From the NCBI RefSeq assembly GCF_003952025.1, contig NZ_QXGI01000012.1, forward strand, positions 1 to 58,256: DNA of 58,256 bases, read 5' to 3'. Numbering within the stretch: the first letter of the stretch is position 1; each line of letters begins with the position of its first letter. The translations under genes were made by a program, and so were the position numbers. This stretch comes from Bifidobacterium castoris (GTDB lineage: Bacteria; Actinomycetota; Actinomycetes; Actinomycetales; Bifidobacteriaceae). The notes under the pieces were generated by a model. That model worked only from the letters and a program-made list of their open reading frames with translations. It searched no databases and was not told the DNA's origin. Of this stretch, positions 1 through 7,208 are shown piece after piece.

Positions 1-31
1 GTGGGAGAACATGGACGAGGTGCCTAGGTGA
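1..31 (+). other. Possible 3' end of a flanking host gene
   Basis: An open frame from the window edge reads WENMDEVPR and stops with TGA at 29-31, just left of the integrase region. It could be the tail of the interrupted host gene at the left attachment site. Nine codons cannot establish this and the right prophage end is not present for an att comparison. Confidence 0.2.
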
Positions 32-109
32 CATCGTGAACGGTACGACCGTAACGACCACCCTCGCACAATCGTTGGTATTCCAACCTTTTGTGTACCA
101 TGTGCATAG

Positions 110-141
110 CAGGTGGGGGGCACATGCCCCCCACCTGTTTT
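110..141 (+). terminator. Strong rho-independent terminator upstream of integrase
   Basis: A 12-bp perfect stem (110-121 with 126-137), ACAT loop and following TTTT. It would stop rightward transcription coming from the flanking DNA before the integrase gene, insulating it from the host gene at the left end. Confidence 0.8.
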
Positions 142-179
142 CATTAAATTTTCATTACACGCGCGGAGGTGTGTGGGAT

Positions 180-1475
180 ATGCCAAGGAAGAGGGCGACC
201 GGGGCGGCACGTCCGTACCCGTATCGGCAGAAACGCAAGGACGGCACCTATGTGGAACGGTGGAAGGTCGAACTGACGTTGGGCAAAGGTCCGGACGGCG
301 GATACCGCACCAAGCAGATCACCGCGAGCACGTTCAGGGAATGCCAACGCAAGTACAAGGAGGCGTTGGAACGTCTCAACCGGACCGGCACGGTCGAGAC
401 GCCGGACGATGCGCCGCTCACCGACTACGTTGACAAGGTGCTCGAATCGGCGCATCATCGCGTCTCGCCGGGAACGATGAAGAACTACCGGGCCGGGGCG
501 AAGGAGATACGACGCGCGTTCGACGGGGTGCGCGTGCGTGACGTGCGCGCGAGCATGCTGCGGTCGTTCCTCGACGACCTGTCGTCGCGTTCCGCCTCGA
601 TGACGGCGAAGGCGCGCACTCTGCTCAATCAGGCGTTCGACATGGCCGTCGGCGATCAGGTGATCCAGTCGAATCCGTTGGCGTCGGTGAAACGCCCGTC
701 GAACCATGCGCAGACGGACCGGCGCGCGTTCAGCGTGCCCGAATTGCAGCTGATGCTGCGCAACGCCGCGACGATGCCGCTGCCGGTCGCGGCGCGCCTG
801 TGGTGGCGGATGCTGACAGGCATGAGGCAGGGCGAGATTCTGGGCGTCGTCCTGGAGGATTTGCATTTGGATGCGCCATGCCCGTTCTATTCACTGCGAT
901 GGTCGATGACGTCGATTCCGCGCCGGCATGGATGCGATCGGCTGCCGGACGGGACATGGTCGTGCGGCAGGCAGGTCGGCGCATTCTGCCCGCAGGCGTA
1001 TTACGACGTGCCCGACCGTTTCCGCATGCGTGTGCTGCATGGCGGCCTGTGTCTCAAGTCGCCGAAGTCGGGCAGGTCGAGGACGGTGCCGTTGATGCCG
1101 CAGTTGGTGCAGGTCGTGCACGCGTATCTCGCCTACACGGCGGATTGGCCGAACCCGCACGGCTTGTTGTGGCGTCACGAGGATGGTACGCCCATCGATG
1201 ACGAGGAGGATCTGGACGATTTCAAGCGGCTGCTCGTCATGTGCGGCATGGACCCCAAGGAGCGGCGCGGCCATGAGACCCGCTACAGTGCGGTGACGTT
1301 GCTGCGTCGTGCGGGGGTGGATACGAAGACGGTGTTGGAGATCGTGGGGCATACGACGATGCAGGTGGATGACATCTATCGTACGGTGGATATGGAGGAG
1401 AAGGCCGAGGCGATGAACGAACTGGGCGAGTCGCTGCAACTGCCGAAGGGGCTGCTGCCCGGTGGGGAGGGGTGA
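180..1475 (+). CDS. int: Phage integrase, tyrosine recombinase
   Basis: Catalyses site-specific integration and excision. The 431-residue product has an N-terminal basic arm-type DNA-binding region (about 1-75), a SAM-like core-binding domain (about 78-175) and a catalytic domain with R216 (LTGMRQGE), H365 and R368 (GHETR), H391 (VGHTT) and nucleophile Y400. An unusual Cys-containing insert lies at 252-270. The start at 180 is chosen over the open frame from 36 because GGAGGTGTGTGGGAT sits directly before it and the earlier codons cover the upstream terminator. It is transcribed inward from the left end. Family assignment is certain; the target site is unknown. Confidence 0.95.
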   Translation: MPRKRATGAARPYPYRQKRKDGTYVERWKVELTLGKGPDGGYRTKQITASTFRECQRKYKEALERLNRTGTVETPDDAPLTDYVDKVLESAHHRVSPGTMKNYRAGAKEIRRAFDGVRVRDVRASMLRSFLDDLSSRSASMTAKARTLLNQAFDMAVGDQVIQSNPLASVKRPSNHAQTDRRAFSVPELQLMLRNAATMPLPVAARLWWRMLTGMRQGEILGVVLEDLHLDAPCPFYSLRWSMTSIPRRHGCDRLPDGTWSCGRQVGAFCPQAYYDVPDRFRMRVLHGGLCLKSPKSGRSRTVPLMPQLVQVVHAYLAYTADWPNPHGLLWRHEDGTPIDDEEDLDDFKRLLVMCGMDPKERRGHETRYSAVTLLRRAGVDTKTVLEIVGHTTMQVDDIYRTVDMEEKAEAMNELGESLQLPKGLLPGGEG

Positions 1476-1662
1476 CGTGCTGTGTCTTCCGATTCCCTCG
1501 ATTTCGACCGACTTGGACGGCGGCCTTTCTTTAGTTTTCCTTTACCTTACTTATCTATTACTTTATAAGACATATAGGAGTTCACCTAGCTCAGAGCGCG
1601 CCAACACGCCGCGTAGATATACAGTAGTTCATCTGGTGTGATATATTCGTGTTACAAGAAAA

Positions 1663-1698
1663 GCCCCGCCTTCTAGCGACCAAACTCTAAGACGGGGC
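1663..1698 (-). terminator. Hairpin with leftward U-tract
   Basis: GCCCCGCCTT (1663-1672) pairs with AAGACGGGGC (1689-1698) across a 16-nt loop. Only the minus strand is followed by a T-run (TTTTCTT), so it reads as a leftward terminator, although no leftward gene is visible beside it. The AT-rich remainder of 1476-1755 has no gene and probably contains the promoter of the next gene. Confidence 0.45.
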
Positions 1699-1755
1699 AC
1701 GGAAAGCAAGTAGCTTCCATGTCCAACTATAGCAGTCGGCATGGAGGCGGAAAAG

Positions 1756-2247
1756 ATGGCACACATGTCCTACCAGAACGTTGACCTTGTGAACAAGGCG
1801 TCAAGCGAAGGACGCCTGCTCAAGCCGCGCGGCGGTAACGTCACCACCGACAGCTTCGTCAAGTGCGTGCTGACCGACATGGCGCAGGCGTCGATGCAGT
1901 GGCCTCCGACCGAGAAGATGAAACGCAACCACACCCCAGCACGGCTCTACACCGGCGGCTGGAGCATGATAGCCGACATTGAAGGCATGATGCTGCTCCC
2001 CAAGGAAATACTGTTCGAAGGCACCGAAGAACAAGTGGAGGCGGAGCGCGAGAAACGCGCGCGCACAGCCAAGGCGCGAATAGTCAAGGCGTGGGCGTTT
2101 CTCAAGGAGCGCGGGCTCATCAAGCAACTGTATCCGCAGTCACTTGGCAAGAATGCCGGATACCTGCTACTGATCGGCGACGCCACCGAGAACGATGCGG
2201 TCGAACAATGGGCATGGGACTGCATCGAATGGCGAGGAGGCGCGTGA
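1756..2247 (+). CDS. Unknown lysogeny-region protein, winged-helix-like
   Basis: A 163-residue soluble, basic protein I do not recognise. Residues about 100-135 (RIVKAWAFLKERGLIKQLYP) look like the recognition and wing part of a winged-helix DNA-binding domain, a weak resemblance. The ATG at 1756 is preferred to the in-frame ATG at 1741 because GGAGG at 1743-1747 sits at ideal spacing before it and overlaps the upstream ATG. It stands alone downstream of the integrase, so it may be a lysogeny accessory or regulatory gene. Confidence 0.75.
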   Translation: MAHMSYQNVDLVNKASSEGRLLKPRGGNVTTDSFVKCVLTDMAQASMQWPPTEKMKRNHTPARLYTGGWSMIADIEGMMLLPKEILFEGTEEQVEAEREKRARTAKARIVKAWAFLKERGLIKQLYPQSLGKNAGYLLLIGDATENDAVEQWAWDCIEWRGGA

Positions 2248-2373
2248 AATGACGCAGTGGTTCACGTCTGATACGGTGTTGGCCCCCTTAAGTGTAGCTA
2301 ACGAATCCCGTAGCGACATTTAACGGGCTTGGTGTGGTTCTCGCTGCACGATCCTTGCTTGGAAGGAGTGAAG

Positions 2374-2811
2374 ATGATTAGTAGTTCCATCGTTGCGATT
2401 GGACAGCCCGGCGTTCCTGACTCGAATAAGTATCTGCTGTATTATGACGCCGATTGGGATTGCTGGTTCTTCCCGAACCGTCGTTCCACTCCGGATATTC
2501 AGGATGATGAGCGTGATCTGCGGAACTATTTGAGCGTCGAGTTCAAGGTTTCCGCGCAGGATTGCGAGCTCGCGATGCGCGGTACTGAGGAGAGTACGAA
2601 ATACTCCACCGAGCATGACGAGGAACGGCACTATCGCTACCGCATCTACTCGGGTGACATGCAGACACTTCCGGAGCATTGGTCGCTGGACGGCGAGTTT
2701 GGGATCGGTGGTCACCGGTGCATGTGGATGACTATCGCGGAAATGCTTGCAGATGAACGCATTCATGCTGTCAACTACGATGTAGTGACCGCAGTGCGCG
2801 ACAGTCTATGA
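2374..2811 (+). CDS. NUDIX-like protein, similar to SMODS-associated NUDIX family
   Basis: A 145-residue protein. The beginning (SNKYLLYYDADWDCWFFPN, residues 13-31) and the end (MWMTIAEMLADERIHAVNYDVV) match, from memory, the pattern of the SMODS-associated NUDIX domain: strand-rich YLL.Y...W.C.FFPN start and a terminal W.TI.EM..D..I..N.DVV helix. No canonical GX5EX7REUXEEXGU box is visible, so hydrolase activity is doubtful. The ATG at 2374 follows GGAAGGAG. It lies among lysogeny genes, where phage-defence or exclusion genes are common, but no cyclase or effector neighbours it. Function is inference. Confidence 0.6.
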   Translation: MISSSIVAIGQPGVPDSNKYLLYYDADWDCWFFPNRRSTPDIQDDERDLRNYLSVEFKVSAQDCELAMRGTEESTKYSTEHDEERHYRYRIYSGDMQTLPEHWSLDGEFGIGGHRCMWMTIAEMLADERIHAVNYDVVTAVRDSL

Positions 2812-2910
2812 AGCTGTCGGTCTGAGTGTAGATAGGACGTTATGAGGGTGGCCCAAATGGCTCAAATGGCTTGAATCATGTTTGGAATGCCATTGCCGCA
2901 GGTATGAAAT

Positions 2911-3126
2911 GACCCCGCCTGGTTCGCTCTCCCGTGGGAGGTCGCGTGCGGGGTACTGTCACTGACGCAGTACCCATGCCGGTCTTCCCGTTCGACGACC
3001 GAGCACTCCCGATCCAGTAGGCGAGGACCAGCATGGGCCACTAGTGTTTACCGCGTACCAGCAAGCATACCACACGCAGTGAAGGCCACCCACCTAACAC
3101 AAGGGGAGCGGCCTTCACCGCGTTTT
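2911..3126 (+). ncRNA. Structured non-coding region, candidate small RNA
   Basis: There is no credible gene at 2812-3175. On the plus strand there is a stem-loop closed by GACCCCGC/GCGGGGT (2911-2918, 2948-2954) with an inner CTCCC/GGGAG pair. An 8-bp hairpin follows (2951-2958 with 2968-2975), then a branched element closed by CCCATGC/GCATGGG (2973-2979, 3031-3037) enclosing CGGTC/GACCG. The stretch ends at a rightward terminator (3075-3126). Neighbouring stems share bases and so compete, as in a switch. It may be an independent RNA or a long 3' leader of the gene at 2374. I do not recognise a known RNA family. Confidence 0.4.
3075..3126 (+). terminator. Rho-independent terminator
   Basis: CGCaGTGAAGGCC (3075-3087) pairs with GGCCTTCACcGCG (3110-3122) and TTTT follows. 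It ends the rightward transcript of the 2374 gene and the structured stretch, and the stem may also act on leftward transcription from the lipoprotein gene. Confidence 0.75.
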
Positions 3127-3130
3127 CACG

Positions 3131-3150
3131 GATGAGGAATTAACCTCATC
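3131..3150 (-). terminator. Small hairpin after the lipoprotein gene
   Basis: GATGAGG (3131-3137) pairs with CCTCATC (3144-3150) across a 6-nt loop. It lies between the lipoprotein stop and the rightward terminator, so it may help to end the leftward transcript, though no clear T-run follows. Confidence 0.35.
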
Positions 3151-3175
3151 ACACAACCAATCATAACAGGGGCGG

Positions 3176-3595
3176 CTACAGCTTTGTGATATACAGAATC
3201 CTCTCGTCAGCTGGGCCGTATGTGGTGTTAAAAAGCATACGCCATTTCCAACGGTATCCATCCTTGTCATATTGGCCTCGCAACGGTTCTTGATGTGTCT
3301 CGTAATATGATGCCGCTTTCTTCTCGTCGGCCTCGTAATGCTCGTAAACGTCATCAGGCATCAGGTTCGTCAAGCACTTCATCGTGCTCACGTTCCCGTA
3401 TCCCTCGTCAAGGCTGAATGCGTACTGGATTTCTTTGCCGCGTTCCGACTGTATGTCGCATTTCTCTTCGGCTTGTTCGATCACATTCACTTGGGCTTGT
3501 TCGGTCACGTTCGCCTGCCCGCAGCCGCTCCCGGTGAGCGCTAATGCGGCGACCAGTACTATTGCGGTGCCGGTTTTGAGTGTCTGGTTCTTCAT
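3176..3595 (-). CDS. Putative lipoprotein of the lysogeny module
   Basis: A 139-residue protein with a type II signal peptide: MKNQTLK positive end, hydrophobic AIVLVAALAL, then GSGC as a slightly off-consensus lipobox (cysteine at residue 25). The mature part begins with a near-repeat of NVTEQAQ/NVIEQAE and is otherwise polar and acidic, so it would be a surface-anchored domain outside the cytoplasmic membrane. GGGAGG precedes the ATG. Lipoproteins between integrase and repressor in Gram-positive prophages are known superinfection-exclusion factors (for example Ltp of TP-J34), so that role is plausible. A perfect SOS box lies 114 bp upstream. Confidence 0.8.
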   Translation of the reverse strand: MKNQTLKTGTAIVLVAALALTGSGCGQANVTEQAQVNVIEQAEEKCDIQSERGKEIQYAFSLDEGYGNVSTMKCLTNLMPDDVYEHYEADEKKAASYYETHQEPLRGQYDKDGYRWKWRMLFNTTYGPADERILYITKL

Positions 3596-3708
3596 GGTGC
3601 CTCCCTTTCTCTCTTTTTGTTTGGTGGTTCTACCGTACCGTGTTTTCGTGGTGGGGTTTCGCCGCCGTGTTGCATGTTGTCGTTTTTCCGTCGTATCATT
3701 GCAACTGT

Positions 3709-3724
3709 TCGAACAGATGTTCGA
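3709..3724. promoter_or_regulatory. LexA (SOS) operator
   Basis: TCGAAC-AGAT-GTTCGA is a perfect inverted repeat that matches every position of the Gram-positive/actinobacterial LexA consensus CGAACRNRYGTTCG. The only start downstream of it is the leftward lipoprotein gene (ATG at 3595). The terminator of the repressor gene lies immediately on its other side, so the box sits at the head of a new leftward transcription unit. Confidence 0.75.
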
Positions 3725-3734
3725 TGATACTGGG

Positions 3735-3777
3735 AAAAAGGAGCGTCGGCAGCTCCGCCAAGAACACGCCGACGCTC
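3735..3777 (-). terminator. Leftward terminator after the repressor gene
   Basis: GAGCGTCGGC (3741-3750) pairs perfectly with GCCGACGCTC (3768-3777). On the minus strand the stem is followed by a T-run (3735-3739). It closes the leftward repressor transcript and separates it from the lipoprotein gene. Confidence 0.85.
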
Positions 3778-3832
3778 GATGAACGACCTACGAGGAGGTC
3801 ATATTGTTAATTGTAGTGGAAGCACCTAATCT

Positions 3833-4108
3833 TCATCTCCCTTCCTTCGTGATGCCGCGAGCTTCGTCGATCAGTGCGAACCCGTTCGCGAATCCGAGTA
3901 CTTGGGCGATTAGGTTTATGTCTTTTGTGGTCCATGGCAGTAAGCCTCTGTATCGCGGGCTTACGTATGCCTGTGTCCGACCTATCGTCTCGCCTAATTT
4001 AGTCTGAGTCATTCCTTTCTCTTGCAATCCTCGCCGTATGGTCTCGGCGAGGATGATGGTAAAGGGGTCCATTTCTTCATATTCTGATTTCCTTACCATA
4101 TAAGACAT
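3833..4108 (-). CDS. Cro/CI-type repressor (XRE helix-turn-helix)
   Basis: Up to 91 residues with a helix-turn-helix at about 25-75 (ETIRRGLQEKGMTQTKLGETIGRTQAYVSPRYRG, then an LIAQVLGF helix). It lacks a CI-like C-terminal dimerisation or cleavage domain, so it is a small repressor. It is divergent from the Cro-like gene across three matching operators. A TTGACG...TACCAT promoter overlapping operator O1 would start transcription near 4100. In that case translation probably begins at the internal ATG at 4072 (MDPFTI) or leaderless at 4099, not at 4108. It is the best candidate for the lysogeny master regulator. Confidence 0.8.
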   Translation of the reverse strand: MSYMVRKSEYEEMDPFTIILAETIRRGLQEKGMTQTKLGETIGRTQAYVSPRYRGLLPWTTKDINLIAQVLGFANGFALIDEARGITKEGR

Positions 4109-4110
4109 GG

Positions 4111-4126
4111 TATCGCATATGCTATA
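4111..4126. promoter_or_regulatory. Operator O1
   Basis: TATCGCATATGCTATA, one mismatch from the perfect palindrome TATAGCATATGCTATA. It lies within the spacer of the probable leftward repressor promoter, so binding there would autoregulate the repressor. Confidence 0.7.
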
Positions 4127-4195
4127 ACCGTCAATCTCGACACGCCGAAGAAATAGCCGGAATACCTATGTATCTGGCCGCATACAGACAAGGTG

Positions 4196-4211
4196 TATAG
4201 CATATGCTTTG
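4196..4211. promoter_or_regulatory. Operator O2
   Basis: TATAGCATATGCTTTG, the second copy. It overlaps the -35 box (4209-4214) of the rightward early promoter, a classic repression position. Confidence 0.7.
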
Positions 4212-4236
4212 ACAACACGACGGAAATGCGTAAACT
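4209..4236 (+). promoter_or_regulatory. Early rightward promoter
   Basis: -35 TTGACA (4209-4214), 16-bp spacer, -10 TAAACT (4231-4236). Transcription would begin near 4243 and read the Cro-like gene, antirepressor and early operon. Operators O2 and O3 flank it. Confidence 0.7.
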
Positions 4237-4249
4237 GAACATCAGAGCG

Positions 4250-4265
4250 TATAGCAAATGCTATG
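4250..4265. promoter_or_regulatory. Operator O3
   Basis: TATAGCAAATGCTATG, the third copy, centred 54 bp from O2. It lies just downstream of the predicted early start point and immediately before the ribosome site of the Cro-like gene. Confidence 0.7.
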
Positions 4266-4283
4266 CCAGAAAGGAGCGTGCTG

Positions 4284-4544
4284 ATGACTGATATGGATTC
4301 GCTGATTTCAACGGCGATTCGCACAACCGCAGCTCGTGATAACCGAACTATGCGGTCAATCTGCAAGGGCATTAACTTCAGGCCGACAAAGTTCTATGAC
4401 AGGTTGTCCGGAAGGAGCTCTTGGAACACCCACGAAATCGATGCGGTAGCCAAGGAACTCGGGCTCGTTGACGGCTGGGAACTAATGGACCTCGCAAAAG
4501 AAGAAGCGGAAATCGCCTCGCGACGCAACGCAGAGAAAGCCTGA
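4284..4544 (+). CDS. Cro-like early regulator (HTH)
   Basis: An 86-residue protein. Residues about 20-70 form a Cro/C1-type helix-turn-helix (NRTMRSICKGINFRPTKFY, then HEIDAVAKELGLVDGWELM). The last part parallels the LIAQVLGFANGFALIDEA segment of the divergent repressor, so both are probably diverged members of one fold binding the same operators. The ATG at 4284 follows AAAGGAG. It is the first gene of the early transcript and likely the lytic-side antagonist. Confidence 0.8.
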   Translation: MTDMDSLISTAIRTTAARDNRTMRSICKGINFRPTKFYDRLSGRSSWNTHEIDAVAKELGLVDGWELMDLAKEEAEIASRRNAEKA

Positions 4545-4602
4545 CTCGTCGGCAAAAAGGAAACAGCCGGTGCGTGAACACCGGCCAAATAAAAGGTATG
4601 AG

Positions 4603-5361
4603 ATGAATACTACAACAGCACTACAGACATTCGACTTCCATACGAACGCAGTCCGCGTTCATGTCGAAGGTGAGCACGTCGAATACTGTGCGAAGGACAT
4701 CGCGGCAGCACTCGGCTACAAGGACACTACCAACGCAATCAAGCAGCATTGCCGTGGGGTGGTGAATCGCCACCCCATCCTCGACAGCCTCGGACGCACT
4801 CAGGAAGCGGTCTTCATCGGTGAAGGCGACGTCTACCGGCTGATCGCATCCAGCAAGCTCCCCGCCGCAGTCGAGTTCGAACACTGGCTGTTCGATGAAG
4901 TCCTCCCCAGCATTCGCCGTCATGGCGGCTACATGGCAGGTCAGGAATCCATGTCCCCAGAAGAGATGGCGCTTGCCTCCCTGAAGTGGTTGCAGAGCGT
5001 CGTGGACGAACAGAAGCGCCAGATCGAAGCGCAAAAGCCGAAGGTCGTGTTCGCTGACGCGCTCACCGCCAGCAAGAAGGACATCCTCGTCGGCGAGTTG
5101 GCGAAGATTCTCAAGCAGAACGGTATCGAGATCGGCCAGAACCGCTTGTTCGCGTGGCTGCGCGAACACGGCTGGCTGATGAAACGTAACGGCATCCGCA
5201 ACTTCCCGACACAGAAAGCGCAAGACATGGGGCTCTTCTTTGTCAAGGCGAAGCCAGTCACACTGCCCGACGGCTCCACCATCACGTCGTACACGACGAA
5301 AGTCACGCCGAAGGGACAGCTCTACTTTATCAACAAGTTCCTTGAGGGGGAGACGGCATGA
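4603..5361 (+). CDS. ant: Phage antirepressor (BRO-N + KilAC)
   Basis: A 252-residue protein. The N-terminal BRO/Ant domain (about 1-105: VEYCAKDIAAALGYKDTTNAI, FIGEGDVYRLI, EFEHWLFDEVLPSIRRHGGY) is followed by a linker with coiled-coil character and a C-terminal KilAC domain (about 150-245: DILVGELAKILKQNG, NRLFAWLREHGWL, TPKGQLYFINKF). Proteins of this architecture bind DNA or repressor and favour induction. The ATG at 4603 follows AAAAGG; an in-frame GTG at 4570 lacks a ribosome site. Its stop overlaps the next gene. Confidence 0.92.
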   Translation: MNTTTALQTFDFHTNAVRVHVEGEHVEYCAKDIAAALGYKDTTNAIKQHCRGVVNRHPILDSLGRTQEAVFIGEGDVYRLIASSKLPAAVEFEHWLFDEVLPSIRRHGGYMAGQESMSPEEMALASLKWLQSVVDEQKRQIEAQKPKVVFADALTASKKDILVGELAKILKQNGIEIGQNRLFAWLREHGWLMKRNGIRNFPTQKAQDMGLFFVKAKPVTLPDGSTITSYTTKVTPKGQLYFINKFLEGETA

Positions 5362-5813
5362 GCTACACCAGCAACTTTCAGGACGAGCCGCATACCGCAA
5401 CCCATGATGACGAATACGCGAATCTCGTGTATTCAGCCATATGCAACCTCGATAAAGAGATTGCCGAGAGGGCGAAGCTGAACACACTCGAGTGGGCGAA
5501 GGAAGACGGCCTCACCGAAGAAGAGACAGAAAAGGAGATCAAGAGGCTGCAACGCAATGCGATGCACTCATGCATAGACGTATTTGACGAAGCTCAAGCA
5601 ATCGTCGAATGCATGGAATCGCGCAAGGCCGGTGAAGTCATCCTCGCGACAGCAGAGGCAAAAATCGCATTCGATAACATGTGCGGCACCTTGGATGACT
5701 ATGAGCGCATCTTATACGAGGCGGTGCGGGCAGTCATGCTTCGCACACCAACATATGAGGAATGGTTGGCGCAGAACCCCACACCAGATACCCAAGAGGA
5801 GGATCAGGCATGA
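5358..5813 (+). CDS. Unknown early protein
   Basis: A 151-residue acidic, mostly helical protein (DKEIAERAKLNTLEWAKEDGLTEEETEKEI). No family recognised. The ATG overlaps the antirepressor stop as ATGA, so it is translationally coupled; its own stop overlaps the next start in the same way. Confidence 0.75.
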   Translation: MSYTSNFQDEPHTATHDDEYANLVYSAICNLDKEIAERAKLNTLEWAKEDGLTEEETEKEIKRLQRNAMHSCIDVFDEAQAIVECMESRKAGEVILATAEAKIAFDNMCGTLDDYERILYEAVRAVMLRTPTYEEWLAQNPTPDTQEEDQA

Positions 5814-6139
5814 CCGAGTTCAGGACTGCTGCCGAATTGTCGGCGCGCAAGGCTGGGAAGCCGATCAGTGATCGTGCCCGCATGTGGGCGATGGAAGAAG
5901 CGTTCATCTGCGCACTGACCGGACAGCGTGAGTATGCATGTTATCCGAAGTCGTTCGCCTCGTACACTGCCGCTGACATGTTCGCACGCACGGTAGCGAA
6001 CCGTACGCGTCATTCGTTCAGGCCGGAAGTGTGTGGCTTCCCGGGACGGTTCAAGACCATCATCACCAAGGATGACGGCGAGTACCACGTATGGGTCGCC
6101 TATGAAACGAACACAAGCAAGGAGGATTCCGATGCTTGA
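5810..6139 (+). CDS. Unknown early protein
   Basis: A 109-residue protein with a helical first half and a YHVWVAYE strand near the end. The start at 5810 is set by the ATGA overlap with the preceding stop. The reading frame runs eight bases into the next gene. No family recognised. Confidence 0.7.
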   Translation: MTEFRTAAELSARKAGKPISDRARMWAMEEAFICALTGQREYACYPKSFASYTAADMFARTVANRTRHSFRPEVCGFPGRFKTIITKDDGEYHVWVAYETNTSKEDSDA

Positions 6140-6401
6140 CCAGAAGAACGTGTCCGCGTATGTGGATGACGAGATGGGTTCGGAGTCGCGTCGTGTGCGT
6201 TATGGCGTGGTGAACGTGGTGGCTGCGATCACTGCGGTTGGCACGCTCATGGTGATGGTGTTTGGTCCGGGCGCGTGTGCTCGTCCGGCTCGGTATTTGT
6301 TCAGTTGGCTTGTGCTGTTGGTGTCCACGCTTGTTGCGGTGGCGCCGTTGGTGGACTTGCTGCCGGAGGAATGCTTCGACGACGAAGAAGAGGAGGAGTG
6401 A
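6132..6401 (+). CDS. Small membrane protein with acidic tail
   Basis: An 89-residue protein with two predicted membrane helices (about 23-46 and 54-75) and a C-terminal run of Asp/Glu (CFDDEEEEE). AAGGAGG lies 6 bases before the ATG. Such two-helix early phage proteins can act on the host membrane or in exclusion, but nothing here is specific. Confidence 0.7.
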   Translation: MLDQKNVSAYVDDEMGSESRRVRYGVVNVVAAITAVGTLMVMVFGPGACARPARYLFSWLVLLVSTLVAVAPLVDLLPEECFDDEEEEE

Positions 6402-6649
6402 TGGGTGACCCATTGTATTTCGTCGATCATGACGGCGACCCGTATGTTTCCGTGGCATCCCTGTTGCGGTTTCTTGACCGCAAGATTGAAGCGTTGGACG
6501 TGACGTTGAAGTCCATGAGGGAGAGCAATGCGATCGATGGCGTGAGCTTACTTACAGGCATGCGGCTTGAGGTGGTGGGCATCCGCGCTCAGATTGATGA
6601 CATGGTCACGCTTCGCGACGACCGCATCGAACAGCTTGAGGATGACTGA
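6401..6649 (+). CDS. Unknown small early protein
   Basis: An 82-residue protein whose C-terminal half is a likely coiled coil (RLEVVGIRAQIDDMVTLR). It shares one base with both neighbours (TGATG junctions), so it is translationally coupled. No family recognised. Confidence 0.7.
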   Translation: MGDPLYFVDHDGDPYVSVASLLRFLDRKIEALDVTLKSMRESNAIDGVSLLTGMRLEVVGIRAQIDDMVTLRDDRIEQLEDD

Positions 6650-6801
6650 TGGTTACGCGGAAGAACCGGGACCGGATTCTCAAATGGGTCGCGGATGACG
6701 TGCCTATCAGGTGGATCGCGAAGAACACGGGGCTGACCGTTTCCGAGGTCGAGCTGATCGTCGCCCAGGAGGAGCGGAAGGCGTGGGAGGCGCAGGAATG
6801 A
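6649..6801 (+). CDS. 50-residue helix-turn-helix protein
   Basis: MVTRKNRDRILKWVADDVPI begins a compact HTH (WIAKNTGLTVSEVELIVAQ) resembling a sigma-region-4 or resolvase-type recognition helix. The gene is defined by TGATG at its start and ATGA at its end within a coupled string. It could be a transcriptional regulator; the fold call is by eye. Confidence 0.65.
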   Translation: MVTRKNRDRILKWVADDVPIRWIAKNTGLTVSEVELIVAQEERKAWEAQE

Positions 6802-7130
6802 CGACCGTCGTTGATTGCGAACCGTCTTGCCGCACCTATCTGAACCCAGCTTTGTTCGAACGGCATGAGGATTCGCACAAGAAGCTGCTGCACATTCTCA
6901 TGCCGGGGGACACGGTCGTCATAGGTCAGTCGGCGCGGCCGGGCGTGGTGCAGGTCGTCCGAAACGTGGTGGTCGGTTTCGAGAACGGTTGTTTCACGAT
7001 CGATCAGCGTCCCGACCGGCTCGTGCTGCCGCATTATCTGCACACCGAACCGACTGACCCGTACGACTGGCGTCTGCTCGTCGTGTTCAAGCCCCGTCAA
7101 GGAAAAGACGGCATAAAACCCTCGTCATAA
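6798..7130 (+). CDS. Unknown early protein
   Basis: A 110-residue protein rich in beta segments (DTVVIGQSARPGVVQVVRNVVVGF), possibly a small barrel. The start overlaps the previous stop (ATGA). No family recognised. Confidence 0.7.
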   Translation: MTTVVDCEPSCRTYLNPALFERHEDSHKKLLHILMPGDTVVIGQSARPGVVQVVRNVVVGFENGCFTIDQRPDRLVLPHYLHTEPTDPYDWRLLVVFKPRQGKDGIKPSS

Positions 7131-7208
7131 CTGAACAGGGGACGGTCGTGCCTGAGTTCTCAACGTATCGTCCCCACACCCACATTCTCTATCGGAAGGA
7201 AGCGTGTT

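Noticed and set aside
1-180. attL core sequence
   Set aside because: Likely near here, but without the right prophage end no duplicated core can be identified.
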